Below are positions 27,976-38,268 of a stretch of 64,000 bases of DNA, piece after piece. Numbering within the stretch: position 1 is the stretch's first letter; the number at the start of each line of letters is the position of its first letter. Origin of the DNA: Nitrosomonas sp. (GTDB lineage Bacteria; Pseudomonadota; Gammaproteobacteria; Burkholderiales; Nitrosomonadaceae). Position numbers and translations under genes: made by a program. Where the stretch lies: positions 1 to 64,000 of the forward strand of contig JAMXAG010000012.1 of the NCBI GenBank assembly GCA_024281675.1, read 5' to 3'. The notes under the pieces are model-generated. The model ran no database searches. It was not told the DNA's origin and worked only from the letters and a program-made list of their open reading frames with translations.

Positions 27976-29139
27976 ATGAATAATTATCTTTTTACTTCTG
28001 AATCGGTTTCAGAAGGGCATCCTGACAAGGTTGCAGATCAAATCTCTGATGCTGTTTTAGATGCAATTCTTACGCAGGATAAGAATGCACGGGTAGCATG
28101 TGAAACGTTGTGTAGCACGGGCTTAATCGTATTGTCGGGCGAAATCACTACACACGCATCGGTTGATTACAATATTATCGCGCGTGAAACAGTCAAGAAT
28201 ATTGGCTATACCAGTTCAAATGTTGGCTTTGATTCGACGACATGCGCGGTTTTAACAGCTTTTAATAAACAATCTCCAGATATTGCGCAAGGCGTCAATC
28301 GCTCTAAAGAAGAGGAAATGGACCAAGGAGCAGGTGACCAAGGCTTAATGTTTGGTTTCGCTTGTGATGAAACGCCACAGCTCATGCCAATGCCGATTTT
28401 TTATGCGCATCGCCTTGTTGAACGGCAAGCAGAATTGAGGAAAAATGGCCATCTGTCTTGGTTGCGGCCAGATGCAAAATCACAGGTTTCTGTTCGTTAC
28501 CAAGATGGCAAACCGAAAAGCATTGAGACGATTGTAATTTCAACGCAGCATGACCCTGAAATTGCTTATCGAGATTTAAAGTCCGCAGTGATTGAGGAAA
28601 TCATCAAACCAGTACTGCCAAAAGAAATGATCGACTCTAACACTCAATATCTGATCAATCCAACCGGTCGTTTTGTAGTGGGTGGTCCAATGGGAGATTG
28701 CGGTTTAACGGGGCGTAAGATTATTGTTGATAGTTATGGTGGCACTGCACATCATGGCGGAGGAGCATTTTCCGGAAAAGATCCTTCAAAAGTGGATCGC
28801 TCAGCTACTTACGCCGGACGGTATGTTGCAAAAAATATCGTTGCTGCAGGTATTGCCAGTAAATGCGAGGTACAAGTTGCGTATGCAATAGGCGTGGCAA
28901 AACCAGTTTCATTAATGGTAAATACTTTTGGAACGGGTAAGATCGATGATGAAAAAATAGTACAACTGATCGAAAAACATTTTGATCTGCGCCCACGCGG
29001 GATTATTTATGCGCTCGATTTGTTGCGCCCTATCTACACTAAAACAGCAGCTTACGGACATTTTGGCCGTGATGATGCTGACTTTACATGGGAACGTATC
29101 GATAAAGCGGAACAACTTCGCGCGGATGCGGGACTGTAA
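27976..29139 (+). CDS. metK: S-adenosylmethionine synthetase
   Basis: MetK makes SAM from methionine and ATP. The 387-aa protein has the N-terminal [20 protein letters not shown], the [16 protein letters not shown] hexapeptide region that binds ATP, and the signature [17 protein letters not shown]. Length and motif order are standard. It is the first gene of a methyl-cycle cluster with ahcY and metF. Confidence 0.97.
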   Translation: MNNYLFTSESVSEGHPDKVADQISDAVLDAILTQDKNARVACETLCSTGLIVLSGEITTHASVDYNIIARETVKNIGYTSSNVGFDSTTCAVLTAFNKQSPDIAQGVNRSKEEEMDQGAGDQGLMFGFACDETPQLMPMPIFYAHRLVERQAELRKNGHLSWLRPDAKSQVSVRYQDGKPKSIETIVISTQHDPEIAYRDLKSAVIEEIIKPVLPKEMIDSNTQYLINPTGRFVVGGPMGDCGLTGRKIIVDSYGGTAHHGGGAFSGKDPSKVDRSATYAGRYVAKNIVAAGIASKCEVQVAYAIGVAKPVSLMVNTFGTGKIDDEKIVQLIEKHFDLRPRGIIYALDLLRPIYTKTAAYGHFGRDDADFTWERIDKAEQLRADAGL

Positions 29140-29210
29140 GTTTTGATTATTTTTATCACAACCTATCGAGATTATATTTAGTGCAATAATTCCTGAAATT
29201 TTTCTGACAT

Positions 29211-29282
29211 GCCAAGGAGCGCTGCAACGGTTTTTCCCGTGAGGCTTGGTATCGATGATATCGTTACAACGGCGCTCGTTCA
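29211..29282 (+). promoter_or_regulatory. S-adenosylhomocysteine (SAH) riboswitch
   Basis: The sequence shows the SAH-riboswitch layout. CCAAG (29212-29216) pairs with CTTGG (29245-29249), ACGG with CCGT closes an inner hairpin, and GAGCGC (29217-29222) pairs with GCGCTC (29272-29277). The conserved GAGCGCTGCAAC and AACGGCGCTC strings are present. It lies 20 bases before ahcY, whose product removes SAH, so it is expected to raise AhcY expression when SAH accumulates. Confidence 0.92.
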
Positions 29283-29302
29283 TATTGTTAAGGAGATTAA
29301 TT

Positions 29303-30736
29303 ATGAACGCTGTGCTCAATCCTGGCGTTGGTTCATTTACTGACTATAAAGTTGCTGATATATCCCTTGCTGAATGGGGACGTAAGGAAATAGCCATCGC
29401 AGAAACTGAGATGCCCGGTTTGATGGCATTACGTGCTGAATACGCTAACCAGAAACCACTGGCTGGTGCGCGTATTGCTGGTTCTTTACATATGACCATT
29501 CAAACAGCTGTATTAATTGAAACACTTGTGGCACTTGGCGCGCAAGTACGTTGGGCCTCCTGTAATATCTTCTCTACTCAAGATCATGCTGCTGCTGCGA
29601 TTGCAGCAAAGGGTATTCCTGTTTTTGCTTATAAAGGTGAATCACTGAAAGATTATTGGGATTATGCACATCGTATTTTTGAATGGGTGGTTGATGGACA
29701 GGCCGACGGTGCCAATATGATTTTAGATGATGGAGGTGATGCTACTTTATTGCTGATTCTTGGAACCAAAGCTGAAAAAAATCCTGCTGTAATTGAGCAT
29801 CCTACCAATGAAGAAGAAACGGCATTATTTGCATCGATAAAAAGTAAGCTGGTTTCTGATCCCCATTGGTACTCGCGAAATCTGACCAGAATTCGTGGCG
29901 TGACTGAAGAAACAACAACCGGTGTGCATCGTTTATATGAAATGCAAAAAAATGGCGAACTTCCTTTTCCCGCGTTCAATGTCAATGATTCGGTCACCAA
30001 ATCTAAATTCGATAACCTTTATGGTTGCAGGGAATCATTGGTCGATGGTATCAAACGCGCTACCGATGTGATGATTGCGGGAAAAATTGCTGTGGTATGC
30101 GGATATGGAGATGTCGGTAAGGGATGTGCGCAATCATTACGTGGTTTAGGTGCGACAGTTTGGATTACCGAAATTGATCCGATTTGTGCTTTGCAGGCTG
30201 CTATGGAAGGCTATCGCGTTGTTACGATGGATAGCGCTTGTGAGCAAGCCGATATTTTTGTTACGGCAACCGGTAATTTGCGTGTGATTACCCATGATCA
30301 CATGCTAAAAATGAAAGATCAGGCGATCGTTTGTAATATAGGTCATTTTGACTCGGAGATAGATATCGCCTCGATTCAAAAATATTCTTGGGAAAATATC
30401 AAACCGCAAGTTGATCATGTGTTATTTCCTACCGGACGTCGTATTATTGTTTTAGCGCAAGGTCGCTTGGTTAATTTGGGTTGTGCAACGGGACATCCGT
30501 CTTTTGTGATGTCAAGTTCATTCACTAATCAAGTATTGGCGCAAATGGAGTTATGGCAAAACGGCGTGAAATATGAAAAAAGTGTCTATGTATTACCTAA
30601 ATCCTTAGATGAGAAGGTTGCGCGCTTGCATCTTGGGAAGCTAGGTGTAAAGCTGACCGAACTCACGGATGAACAATCCAAGTATCTCGGATTGGATAAA
30701 AACGGGCCTTATAAACCAGCAATGTATCGTTATTGA
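29303..30736 (+). CDS. ahcY: S-adenosylhomocysteine hydrolase
   Basis: AhcY splits SAH into homocysteine and adenosine, relieving product inhibition of methyltransferases. The 477-aa start at 29303 follows AAGGAG and the SAH riboswitch; the open frame begins earlier only by reading through the riboswitch. Motifs seen are [17 protein letters not shown], the NAD-binding [19 protein letters not shown] and [12 protein letters not shown], and the C-terminal [11 protein letters not shown] with the essential Lys/Tyr tail. It has the length of the long proteobacterial form. Confidence 0.97.
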   Translation: MNAVLNPGVGSFTDYKVADISLAEWGRKEIAIAETEMPGLMALRAEYANQKPLAGARIAGSLHMTIQTAVLIETLVALGAQVRWASCNIFSTQDHAAAAIAAKGIPVFAYKGESLKDYWDYAHRIFEWVVDGQADGANMILDDGGDATLLLILGTKAEKNPAVIEHPTNEEETALFASIKSKLVSDPHWYSRNLTRIRGVTEETTTGVHRLYEMQKNGELPFPAFNVNDSVTKSKFDNLYGCRESLVDGIKRATDVMIAGKIAVVCGYGDVGKGCAQSLRGLGATVWITEIDPICALQAAMEGYRVVTMDSACEQADIFVTATGNLRVITHDHMLKMKDQAIVCNIGHFDSEIDIASIQKYSWENIKPQVDHVLFPTGRRIIVLAQGRLVNLGCATGHPSFVMSSSFTNQVLAQMELWQNGVKYEKSVYVLPKSLDEKVARLHLGKLGVKLTELTDEQSKYLGLDKNGPYKPAMYRY

Positions 30737-30778
30737 TTGTTTCAATCAATATCACACTTGTCATTTTGTTACATTGGT

Positions 30779-30805
30779 CATGTGAGCCAATTTAAGGCTC
30801 ACATG
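30779..30805. terminator. perfect hairpin between ahcY and metF
   Basis: CATGTGAGCC and GGCTCACATG form a 10-bp perfect stem with a seven-base loop. The hairpin is followed by AAAAGGTTT rather than a T run, so it may be a weak terminator or processing site. It ends 16 bases before the metF start codon. Confidence 0.5.
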
Positions 30806-30821
30806 AAAAGGTTTATGGAAA

Positions 30822-31682
30822 ATGGAATCACAAAAAAAATTTCCTGTTACATACAGTTTTGAGCTTTTCCCACCTCAAACGCCTGAGGGAATCGAAAAGC
30901 TCCGGTTAACTTGCAACCGCCTTGCTCAGTATCATCCTAAGTTTTTTTCAGTAACTTTCGGTGCTGGAGGATCGACTCGGGAGCGTACTCTGGAGACTGT
31001 ACTGGAAATGAAAGCAAAGGGTTATGTGGTTGCACCTCATCTATCTTGTATTGGATCAACTCGAAACAATATTCTAGAAATACTAGAGAAATATCATCAA
31101 ACGGGCATTCAGCATATTGTGGCGCTACGAGGAGATTTGCCATCTGGAATGGCACAAGCGGGTGAGTTTCGTTACGCGAGCGAATTGGTTGCTTTTATTC
31201 GGCAAGAATTTGGAGATTGGTTTCATATTGATGTGGCGGCTTATCCTGAATATCATCCCCAAGCCCGTTCGGCTCAAGCTGATTTTGAAAATTTTAGACG
31301 GAAAATTGAAGCGGGAGCTAATTCGGCTATCACTCAGTATTTCTATAATGCGGATGCCTATTATCACTTCATAGAGCTGTGTGAAGCTGCGCAGTTAAAT
31401 ATTCCGGTGGTTCCGGGAATCATGCCGATTAATAAGTTTTCCCAATTGGTCAGGTTCTCAGATACTTGTGGTGCGGAGATCCCGCGATGGATACGCAGAA
31501 AATTAGAAAATTATTCCGATGATATTGATTCGATTCATGCTTTTGGATTGGATGTGGTCACAGATTTATGTCAACGATTATTGACGGCGGGTGCGCCAGG
31601 ATTGCATTTCTATACATTGAATTCGGCTGATTTGACTTCTGCTATTTGGCAGCGACTCAATCTTAAAAACGATCATGATTAA
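30822..31682 (+). CDS. metF: 5,10-methylenetetrahydrofolate reductase
   Basis: MetF makes 5-methyl-THF for methionine synthesis. The 286-aa protein starts FPVTYSFELFPPQTPEG and has the flavin-site segment VTFGAGGSTRERTLET, the HLSCIG region, NIVALRGD-type HIVALRGDLPSG, and VVPGIMPINKFSQL. These are the normal landmarks and length of a bacterial FAD-dependent MetF. It completes the metK-ahcY-metF methyl-cycle group. Confidence 0.96.
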   Translation: MESQKKFPVTYSFELFPPQTPEGIEKLRLTCNRLAQYHPKFFSVTFGAGGSTRERTLETVLEMKAKGYVVAPHLSCIGSTRNNILEILEKYHQTGIQHIVALRGDLPSGMAQAGEFRYASELVAFIRQEFGDWFHIDVAAYPEYHPQARSAQADFENFRRKIEAGANSAITQYFYNADAYYHFIELCEAAQLNIPVVPGIMPINKFSQLVRFSDTCGAEIPRWIRRKLENYSDDIDSIHAFGLDVVTDLCQRLLTAGAPGLHFYTLNSADLTSAIWQRLNLKNDHD

Positions 31683-31792
31683 TTCATAGCATTATCTGAA
31701 TATAATTTTATGAATTAATCTCGACCAAGGCCTAGAGATCATTTTCGATTTCTTCTCGTGTTAATTTTGACCTAATCCATAAAGTATTTTTT

Positions 31793-31812
31793 CTAAGTAT
31801 CATGATACTTAG
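31793..31812. promoter_or_regulatory. 20-bp perfect palindrome, operator-like
   Basis: CTAAGTATCATGATACTTAG is a perfect palindrome. A TATAAT box follows at 31819-31824, so the palindrome covers the -35 position of a promoter for the gene at 31864. No T tract follows, arguing against a terminator. It looks like a dimeric repressor or activator site. Confidence 0.5.
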
Positions 31813-31863
31813 CCGGTATATAATGCAAATCGTCTCTGAAGACAGTAATGCATAGGAATTTAA

Positions 31864-32565
31864 ATGAAAAAAGTAATGAATGATTCTGATAAATCGAATG
31901 AAAAACAATTGAATTCTGAGGTTTTGGTGACGGATGTGTCAACGATCAGCCAATGTATCGAACATGCACAAACGGTTATCGCAAAGCAGCTTGAGCGTAT
32001 TAAAGATAAAGGATACGATTTCGCTCCTGAGTTTCAAGGATTGACGATACAACTGTACTTGCTAGGTGTGATGTGGCGTCATGCTGAAACTTTAGGAAAC
32101 AACTCAAATGATGCGCGTGAGTTGGCATTTTCAGCTTTGAAGGCTAATTTGATTCAAGATGGCTTAGGTAAACGTAAGGCAGATAAACGGATCGAATTTC
32201 TTCGAAAAATGTCAAAGGTAGAAGATGATCGCAATGCCTTGGCAGTTGCAGTTGGTTATGAATCTGAGCCAGATGATAACAGCTTAGCGGAAATATTCGA
32301 TCATTATGTGGATGACATGCAGGTTTCAGGCGATTTCTGGCGGATTTATGATCGCTTCCGGAAAATTATGCTCTATGGCGGTTTGTCGATTGCATTCGTA
32401 ATGATTTGGTTTGTTACTTTGTTTATGCCCGGAAATAGTGCGATTGCAATACTTGCCGCAGGATTGATAGCCGCAGCATTATTTGTAATCCCAGTATTTC
32501 TAATTGGTATTTTAATGTATCGCTCAAAAATCAAGAAAGCGCAACAGTTGAAACAAAACGTTTAA
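31864..32565 (+). CDS. uncharacterised membrane protein, 233 aa
   Basis: AGGAA precedes the ATG. The first 170 residues are soluble, charged and helical (TISQCIEHAQTVIAKQLERI, RRKADK-like GKRKADKRIEFLRKMSK). Two C-terminal membrane helices follow (IMLYGGLSIAFVMIWFVTLF and IAILAAGLIAAALFVIPVFL). I do not recognise a family. It has its own promoter region with the palindrome above and is 73 bases upstream of folD, so it may be independently regulated. Confidence 0.65.
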   Translation: MKKVMNDSDKSNEKQLNSEVLVTDVSTISQCIEHAQTVIAKQLERIKDKGYDFAPEFQGLTIQLYLLGVMWRHAETLGNNSNDARELAFSALKANLIQDGLGKRKADKRIEFLRKMSKVEDDRNALAVAVGYESEPDDNSLAEIFDHYVDDMQVSGDFWRIYDRFRKIMLYGGLSIAFVMIWFVTLFMPGNSAIAILAAGLIAAALFVIPVFLIGILMYRSKIKKAQQLKQNV

Positions 32566-32638
32566 TGTTTTGTATTGTGCTAATTTATTTGTGCGGTGTT
32601 GAATGATGTCATTATCAATTAATTGTGCATCCTAAGAG

Positions 32639-33505
32639 ATGAATGTGCAGATTATCGACGGTAAGAAATTAGCTGGATTGGTTCGCCAAGAGTGGAAGTC
32701 TCGTGCTGAACAGTTAATTCAACGGGGTATAAAGCCGGGTTTGGCTGTTATTATTGTCGGTGAAGACCCTGCATCGAGCATCTATGTTAAGAACAAAGTA
32801 AAAGCGTGCAGCGAAGCTGGAATTTATTCGGAAGTACATCGTTTTCAAAATGATGCATCGCAAGCTGAGGTTTTGCAATGCATCCATTCACTGAATGAGA
32901 ATATCAATATTCATGGCATTTTAGTCCAATTACCGTTGCCTATGCATTTCGAAAATAATCGAGTGATTAGTGCGATTGCGGTTGAAAAAGATGTCGATGG
33001 ATTTCATTTATACAATGTGGGTGCTTTAGTGACCGGCAATAGCCTTTTTTCACCTTGCACGCCCGCTGGTATCATGGAAATGTTACATCGCAATCGTATT
33101 CCTATCGAGGGTCGCCACGCGGTGGTTATCGGCCGCAGTAATATTGTTGGTAAGCCGATGGCATTCATGTTGTTGGAGCAAGGCGCTACTGTGACAATAT
33201 GCAATTCCAAAACGCGTAACCTACCAGATTTTACTCGTAGTGCTGATATTCTTGTCGTCGCAATCGGGAAGCCTCGCATGATTAACGCTGCAATGGTAAA
33301 ACCAGGCGCTACAGTGATTGATGTGGGTATTAATCGATTACAGGATGGGAAACTATGCGGCGATGTGGATTTTGAGTCGGTGAAAGAAGTGGCCGGTTAT
33401 ATTACTCCGGTTCCAAACGGTGTTGGGCCTATGACTATTACTATGTTGCTGGGCAATACGATTTTAGCAGCAGAACGCGCGGCTCATCACAAGAAAATAA
33501 CTTAA
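32639..33505 (+). CDS. folD: methylene-THF dehydrogenase / methenyl-THF cyclohydrolase
   Basis: FolD interconverts one-carbon folates for purines, formyl-Met and methionine. The 288-aa protein shows the catalytic-lysine region [20 protein letters not shown], the signature [18 protein letters not shown], the NADP site [20 protein letters not shown], and the C-terminal [18 protein letters not shown]. It functionally links to metF and purL in this window. aceE begins 20 bases after it. Confidence 0.96.
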   Translation: MNVQIIDGKKLAGLVRQEWKSRAEQLIQRGIKPGLAVIIVGEDPASSIYVKNKVKACSEAGIYSEVHRFQNDASQAEVLQCIHSLNENINIHGILVQLPLPMHFENNRVISAIAVEKDVDGFHLYNVGALVTGNSLFSPCTPAGIMEMLHRNRIPIEGRHAVVIGRSNIVGKPMAFMLLEQGATVTICNSKTRNLPDFTRSADILVVAIGKPRMINAAMVKPGATVIDVGINRLQDGKLCGDVDFESVKEVAGYITPVPNGVGPMTITMLLGNTILAAERAAHHKKIT

Positions 33506-33524
33506 ATTTTAAACATCGTCAAAC

Positions 33525-36191
33525 ATGGAACAACAACCGGATATTGATCCACAAGAAACTCAGGAATGGCTGGATGCGTTGGATTCCGTTATTGCTAATG
33601 CGGGTGGAGAGCGTGCTCATTTTTTATTGGAAATATTAATCGAGAAAGCCCGTCGTTCCGGCGCTTATTTACCGTATACCGCGACTACTGCTTATATCAA
33701 TAGTATTCCAGTTGGTAAAGAAGTGCGTTCACCAGGAAACAATGCGATTGAAAATCGGATTCGATCTTATGTGCGTTGGAATGCTATGGCAATGGTCTTG
33801 CGTGCGAATAAAAACACCAATGTCGGTGGTCATATTGCCAGTTTTGCTTCAGCCGCTACGCTTTATGACATTGGTTATAACCATTTCTGGCATGCGCCAT
33901 CTGAAGAGCATGACGGTGATTTAGTCTATGTACAAGGCCACTCTTCTCCGGGGATTTACTCTTATGCATTTTTATTAGGAGAGCTTAGTCAGGAACAATT
34001 GGATAATTTTCGCCAGGAAACGGGTGGCAACGGCCTATCTTCTTATCCTCATCCCTGGTTAATGCCGAATTTCTGGCAATTTCCAACGGTTTCGATGGGA
34101 TTGGGTCCTTTAATGGCGATTTATCAAGCCCGTTTTATGAAATACCTGAACAGTCGTGGATTGATTAAGGCTGAAAATAGAAAAATATGGGCCTTTATGG
34201 GTGATGGTGAAATGGATGAACCCGAATCTATGGGCGCGATTTCACTGGCATCACGCGAGAAATTAGACAATCTCATTTTTGTTGTCAATTGCAACCTGCA
34301 GCGATTAGATGGTCCTGTGCGTGGCAATGGTAAAATTATTCAAGAGTTGGAAGGTGCTTTTCGTGGCGCCGGTTGGAATGTGATCAAGGTAATCTGGGGA
34401 TCATATTGGGATCCGTTATTGGCCAAAGATACTCGAGGGTTGTTGCAGAAGCGCATGATGGAATGCGTGGATGGAGAATACCAAACTTTTAAATCCAGAG
34501 ATGGTGCTTATGTACGTGAGCACTTCTTTGGTAAATACCCAGAGCTATTGGAAATGGTGGCTAATATGTCAGACGATGACATTTGGCGTCTCAATCGTGG
34601 TGGCCACGATCCCTATAAAGTTTACGCAGCCTATGCTGAGGCTGTGAAGCATAGCGGTCAACCGACAGTCATTCTTGCCAAAACCATCAAAGGGTATGGA
34701 ATGGGGGAAGCTGGTGAGGCGCAAAACATCACGCACCAACAGAAAAAAATGGGTACTACGTCGTTGAAAGCTTTCCGTGACCGGTTTGGCCTGGATATTC
34801 CTGACGACAAAATCGATGAAATTCCTTATTTGACGTTGGCGAATGATTCGCCTGAATATATCTATATGCAAGAACGTCGGAAAGCACTAGGAGGAGCATT
34901 GCATTGCCGTAAAACCCAAGCGCAACCATTAAAGGTACCACCATTATCAGATTTTGATGCGCTATTAAAAGGCAGTGGAGAGGGGCATGAATTTTCTACT
35001 ACGATGGCTTTTGTGCGAATCCTTAATATCTTGGTTAAGAATAAACAAATTGGCAAACACATTGTGCCTATCGTTGCTGATGAATCACGTACATTTGGCA
35101 TGGAGGGCATGTTCAGGCAATTAGGGATCTGGTCGTCCGTTGGGCAGCTGTATACGCCGCAAGATGCGGATCAGTTGATGTACTATAAAGAAGATAAGAA
35201 CGGACAAATCCTGCAGGAGGGCATTAATGAAGCAGGCGCGATGTCTTCTTGGATTGCTGCTGCGACAGCCTATAGCACACATGGCATACAGATGATTCCT
35301 TTTTTCATTTTTTATTCTATGTTTGGTTTTCAACGTATCGGTGATTTGGCATGGGCGGCGGGTGATTTGCGTTGCCGAGGTTTTTTGCTTGGCGGTACGG
35401 CTGGGCGTACCACCTTGAACGGTGAAGGACTGCAACATGAGGATGGGCACAGTCACCTGATTGCATCTACTATTCCGAATTGTGTATCGTATGATCCTGC
35501 TTTTGGTTACGAGCTCGCCGTCATTATTCGAGATGGTCTACGCCGCATGTATCAAGAACAGGAAGATATTTATTACTATATTACAGTAATGAATGAGAAT
35601 TACGGGCATCCTGCGATGCCTCAGAATGCTGAAAACGATATTTTGAAAGGGATGTATTTGTTACGCGAAGGCGGCAACGGCAACAGTGATAATAGATTGC
35701 ATGTGCAGCTTCTGGGAGCTGGTACTATTTTACGTGAAGTCATTGCAGCTTCTGAATTACTTGAAGCAGATTACAATATCTGCGCAGATATATGGAGCGT
35801 AACCAGTTTCAATGAATTAAGGCGTGAAGCGTTAGATGTGTTGCGCTGGAATATGTTGCATCCCGATCAGTCGGCAAGATTTTCTCATGTTGAGAACTGT
35901 TTGAAGAATCGACAAGGCCCAGTGATCGCTGCGAGCGATTATATGAAAATTTACGCAGATCAAATTCGCGAATTTGTTCCAGGAAAATATCGGGTGTTAG
36001 GTACAGATGGTTTCGGGCGTTCTGATACGCGTGAGAAATTGCGTCATTTCTTTGAAGTTGATCGATATTATATTGTTGTTGCAACGCTCAAGGTGCTTTC
36101 GGAAGAAGGAAAAATCGCTCATGAGGAGGTCATTGAAGCGATTCAAAAATTTGACATTGATCCCGATAAACCAAATCCAACCACAGTATAG
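33525..36191 (+). CDS. aceE: pyruvate dehydrogenase E1, homodimeric type
   Basis: E1 decarboxylates pyruvate with thiamine diphosphate and passes acetyl to E2. The 888-aa length is that of the single-chain proteobacterial E1. Visible landmarks are QGHSSPGIYSYAFLLG, the TPP motif GDGEMDEPESMGAISLASRE ending at VVNCNLQRLDG, the transketolase-like PIVADESRTFGMEGMFRQLG, and GGTAGRTTLNGEGLQHEDGH. It is followed by the E2 gene after 24 bases. Confidence 0.97.
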   Translation: MEQQPDIDPQETQEWLDALDSVIANAGGERAHFLLEILIEKARRSGAYLPYTATTAYINSIPVGKEVRSPGNNAIENRIRSYVRWNAMAMVLRANKNTNVGGHIASFASAATLYDIGYNHFWHAPSEEHDGDLVYVQGHSSPGIYSYAFLLGELSQEQLDNFRQETGGNGLSSYPHPWLMPNFWQFPTVSMGLGPLMAIYQARFMKYLNSRGLIKAENRKIWAFMGDGEMDEPESMGAISLASREKLDNLIFVVNCNLQRLDGPVRGNGKIIQELEGAFRGAGWNVIKVIWGSYWDPLLAKDTRGLLQKRMMECVDGEYQTFKSRDGAYVREHFFGKYPELLEMVANMSDDDIWRLNRGGHDPYKVYAAYAEAVKHSGQPTVILAKTIKGYGMGEAGEAQNITHQQKKMGTTSLKAFRDRFGLDIPDDKIDEIPYLTLANDSPEYIYMQERRKALGGALHCRKTQAQPLKVPPLSDFDALLKGSGEGHEFSTTMAFVRILNILVKNKQIGKHIVPIVADESRTFGMEGMFRQLGIWSSVGQLYTPQDADQLMYYKEDKNGQILQEGINEAGAMSSWIAAATAYSTHGIQMIPFFIFYSMFGFQRIGDLAWAAGDLRCRGFLLGGTAGRTTLNGEGLQHEDGHSHLIASTIPNCVSYDPAFGYELAVIIRDGLRRMYQEQEDIYYYITVMNENYGHPAMPQNAENDILKGMYLLREGGNGNSDNRLHVQLLGAGTILREVIAASELLEADYNICADIWSVTSFNELRREALDVLRWNMLHPDQSARFSHVENCLKNRQGPVIAASDYMKIYADQIREFVPGKYRVLGTDGFGRSDTREKLRHFFEVDRYYIVVATLKVLSEEGKIAHEEVIEAIQKFDIDPDKPNPTTV

Positions 36192-36215
36192 ACGGCAAAA
36201 TAAAGCAAGGATAGG

Positions 36216-37547
36216 ATGGCTGAATTAAAGAAAGTATTGATACCAGATATCGGGGATTTTAAAGATGTCCCGGTGATTGAGATATTGGTCAAAGTCAGTG
36301 ATAGGGTGAATCAGGAAGATTCTCTGGTGACACTCGAATCAGAAAAAGCCACGATAGAAATTCCATCGCCATATTCCGGCATAATCAAAGAAATTTACAT
36401 TAAGACAGGTGATAAAGTATCGGAAGGTAGTGCGATCCTGACCATTGAAGCTGAACAAAACGTTACGAATGAAGTTGTACGTCAGAGCGAAAAACTAGAA
36501 AGTGTGCCGGAAAAACCCTTGGTAATGCAATCACAGCCTGTAATACCTAAGAATCGGCCCGTACCATCGACTAAGCTAGCAGGAATGGCGCGAGCAACGG
36601 AGCCTTCTTCTATGCAATTGAATTTGCCGAAAGCACATGCCAGTCCTTCGATTCGTCGATTGGCACGTGAATTCGGCGTCAATTTGGAGTTAATTATTGG
36701 CAGTGGGGCCAAACAAAGAATTCTGAAAGAAGACGTGCAAGCTTTCGTAAAAGCGGAATTATCCAAATCGAGAAATACCAACAGTACCACAGGCGCAGCA
36801 CTGAACTTATTACCTTGGCCACAAGTTAATTTTGCTAAATTTGGTCCAATCGAACTGCAGCCTTTGTCGCGTATTAAACAAATCTCTGGATCAAATCTAC
36901 ACCGAAACTGGGTCATGATTCCACATGTGACACAGTTTGATGAGGCGGATATCACCAATTTGGAAGAAATGCGTAAAGAATTCAATGAAAGCAATCGGAA
37001 AAACATGGTTAAACTTACGTTCCTTGCGTTTCTGATGAAAGCATTGATTGCGCCGCTAAAAAAATTTCCGGAGTTTAATGCATCGTTGGATCATTCTGTA
37101 GAAGGCAATGTTGGGCTCGTCATTAAGCATTACTATCATATTGGGTTTGCGGTCGATACTCCCAATGGATTAGTGGTTCCTGTCATCAAGCAAGTTGATC
37201 AAAAAGGTATTATTGCGATTGCAGATGAATTATCTCAATTGGCTACCTTAGCGCGAGAAGGAAAATTAAAACCAACCGATATGCAAGGCGCGAGTTTCAC
37301 AATTTCCAGTTTAGGTGGCATTGGTGGAACTGCGTTTACTCCGATTATTAATGCGCCAGAGGTTGCCATTTTGGGAGTCTCGAAAGCGCGTATCCAACCG
37401 GTTTATCATGATCAACAATTTGTTCCTAGACTCATGCTGCCATTATCACTTTCCTATGATCATCGTGTGATTGATGGTGCGTCAGCGGCAAGGTTTACGA
37501 CACATTTGGCTGAGGTTTTAACCGATATGCGCTTGGCTTTACTGTAA
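36216..37547 (+). CDS. aceF: pyruvate dehydrogenase E2, dihydrolipoyl acetyltransferase
   Basis: The 443-aa E2 has one lipoyl domain (1-80, lipoylated lysine in LESEKATIEIPSP), an E3/E1-binding domain (ASPSIRRLAREFGVNL to KEDVQAFV) and the catalytic core with LSYDHRVIDGASAARF. A single lipoyl domain makes it shorter than the three-lipoyl E. coli protein. No dihydrolipoamide dehydrogenase gene follows; nadD comes next, so E3 must be encoded elsewhere. Confidence 0.96.
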   Translation: MAELKKVLIPDIGDFKDVPVIEILVKVSDRVNQEDSLVTLESEKATIEIPSPYSGIIKEIYIKTGDKVSEGSAILTIEAEQNVTNEVVRQSEKLESVPEKPLVMQSQPVIPKNRPVPSTKLAGMARATEPSSMQLNLPKAHASPSIRRLAREFGVNLELIIGSGAKQRILKEDVQAFVKAELSKSRNTNSTTGAALNLLPWPQVNFAKFGPIELQPLSRIKQISGSNLHRNWVMIPHVTQFDEADITNLEEMRKEFNESNRKNMVKLTFLAFLMKALIAPLKKFPEFNASLDHSVEGNVGLVIKHYYHIGFAVDTPNGLVVPVIKQVDQKGIIAIADELSQLATLAREGKLKPTDMQGASFTISSLGGIGGTAFTPIINAPEVAILGVSKARIQPVYHDQQFVPRLMLPLSLSYDHRVIDGASAARFTTHLAEVLTDMRLALL

Positions 37548-37593
37548 TGGTTTGTCGAGGGAACAATTTTTGCAAAAGCGAGCATTTTAGTTA

Positions 37594-38268
37594 GTGGATG
37601 CTGACAAGTCTTCTTTGGTAGGAATTTATGGTGGAACGTTTGACCCGATTCATTTTGGTCATCTTCGTGTTGCCGAAGAATTAATTGATTCTATAAATCT
37701 GCAACATATTATTTTTGTCCCATCAGGTGAACCTCGTTTGAGAAACACACCGATTGGAACAAGACATCAACGCACAGAAATGATCCGCCTGGCAATTCAA
37801 GATAATCATCAATTTTCGATTGATGAGCGTGAAATCAATCGACCTGGAATAAGTACAACGGTTGAATCACTCCGTGAATTTCAACAGGAATCGAACGATA
37901 ACCGCATCCTATGTTTTATATTAGGGATCGATGCATTTATCAAAATCAATCAGTGGTTCCAGTGGCGTGAAATTTTCAATTTATGTCACCTACTCGTGGT
38001 CGCGCGTCCGGGTTATGGTGCCATCGATGATAATCAGACTGTACCGCAAGAAGTTGCACAGGAATTAAGGATGCGACATGTTTTATCAGTCAATTGTTTA
38101 TCGCAACAAGCGGTAGGTCTGATTTATATTGCACATACATCTCTACTAGAAATATCGGCTTCGCGGATTCGTCATCTCGTTAATACGGGTAAAAGCGTGC
38201 GTTACCTGCTGCCAGACAAAGTTTCTGATTACATTACAACGAATCATATCTATACAGAGAAAGCATGA
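37594..38268 (+). CDS. nadD: nicotinate-mononucleotide adenylyltransferase
   Basis: NadD adenylates NaMN in NAD synthesis. The 224-aa protein starts with GTG and shows the nucleotidyltransferase motif IYGGTFDPIHFGHLRVAEE and the late ISASRIRHLVNTGKSVRYLL (ISxxxxR type). The start lacks a strong ribosome site. Its stop overlaps the rsfS start by four bases (ATGA), so the two are translationally coupled, the usual nadD-rsfS arrangement. Confidence 0.95.
   Translation: MDADKSSLVGIYGGTFDPIHFGHLRVAEELIDSINLQHIIFVPSGEPRLRNTPIGTRHQRTEMIRLAIQDNHQFSIDEREINRPGISTTVESLREFQQESNDNRILCFILGIDAFIKINQWFQWREIFNLCHLLVVARPGYGAIDDNQTVPQEVAQELRMRHVLSVNCLSQQAVGLIYIAHTSLLEISASRIRHLVNTGKSVRYLLPDKVSDYITTNHIYTEKA

Noticed and set aside
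37594-37596. alternative later start for nadD
   Set aside because: No in-frame ATG with a better ribosome site occurs before the catalytic GGTFDPIHFGH motif, so the GTG is kept.
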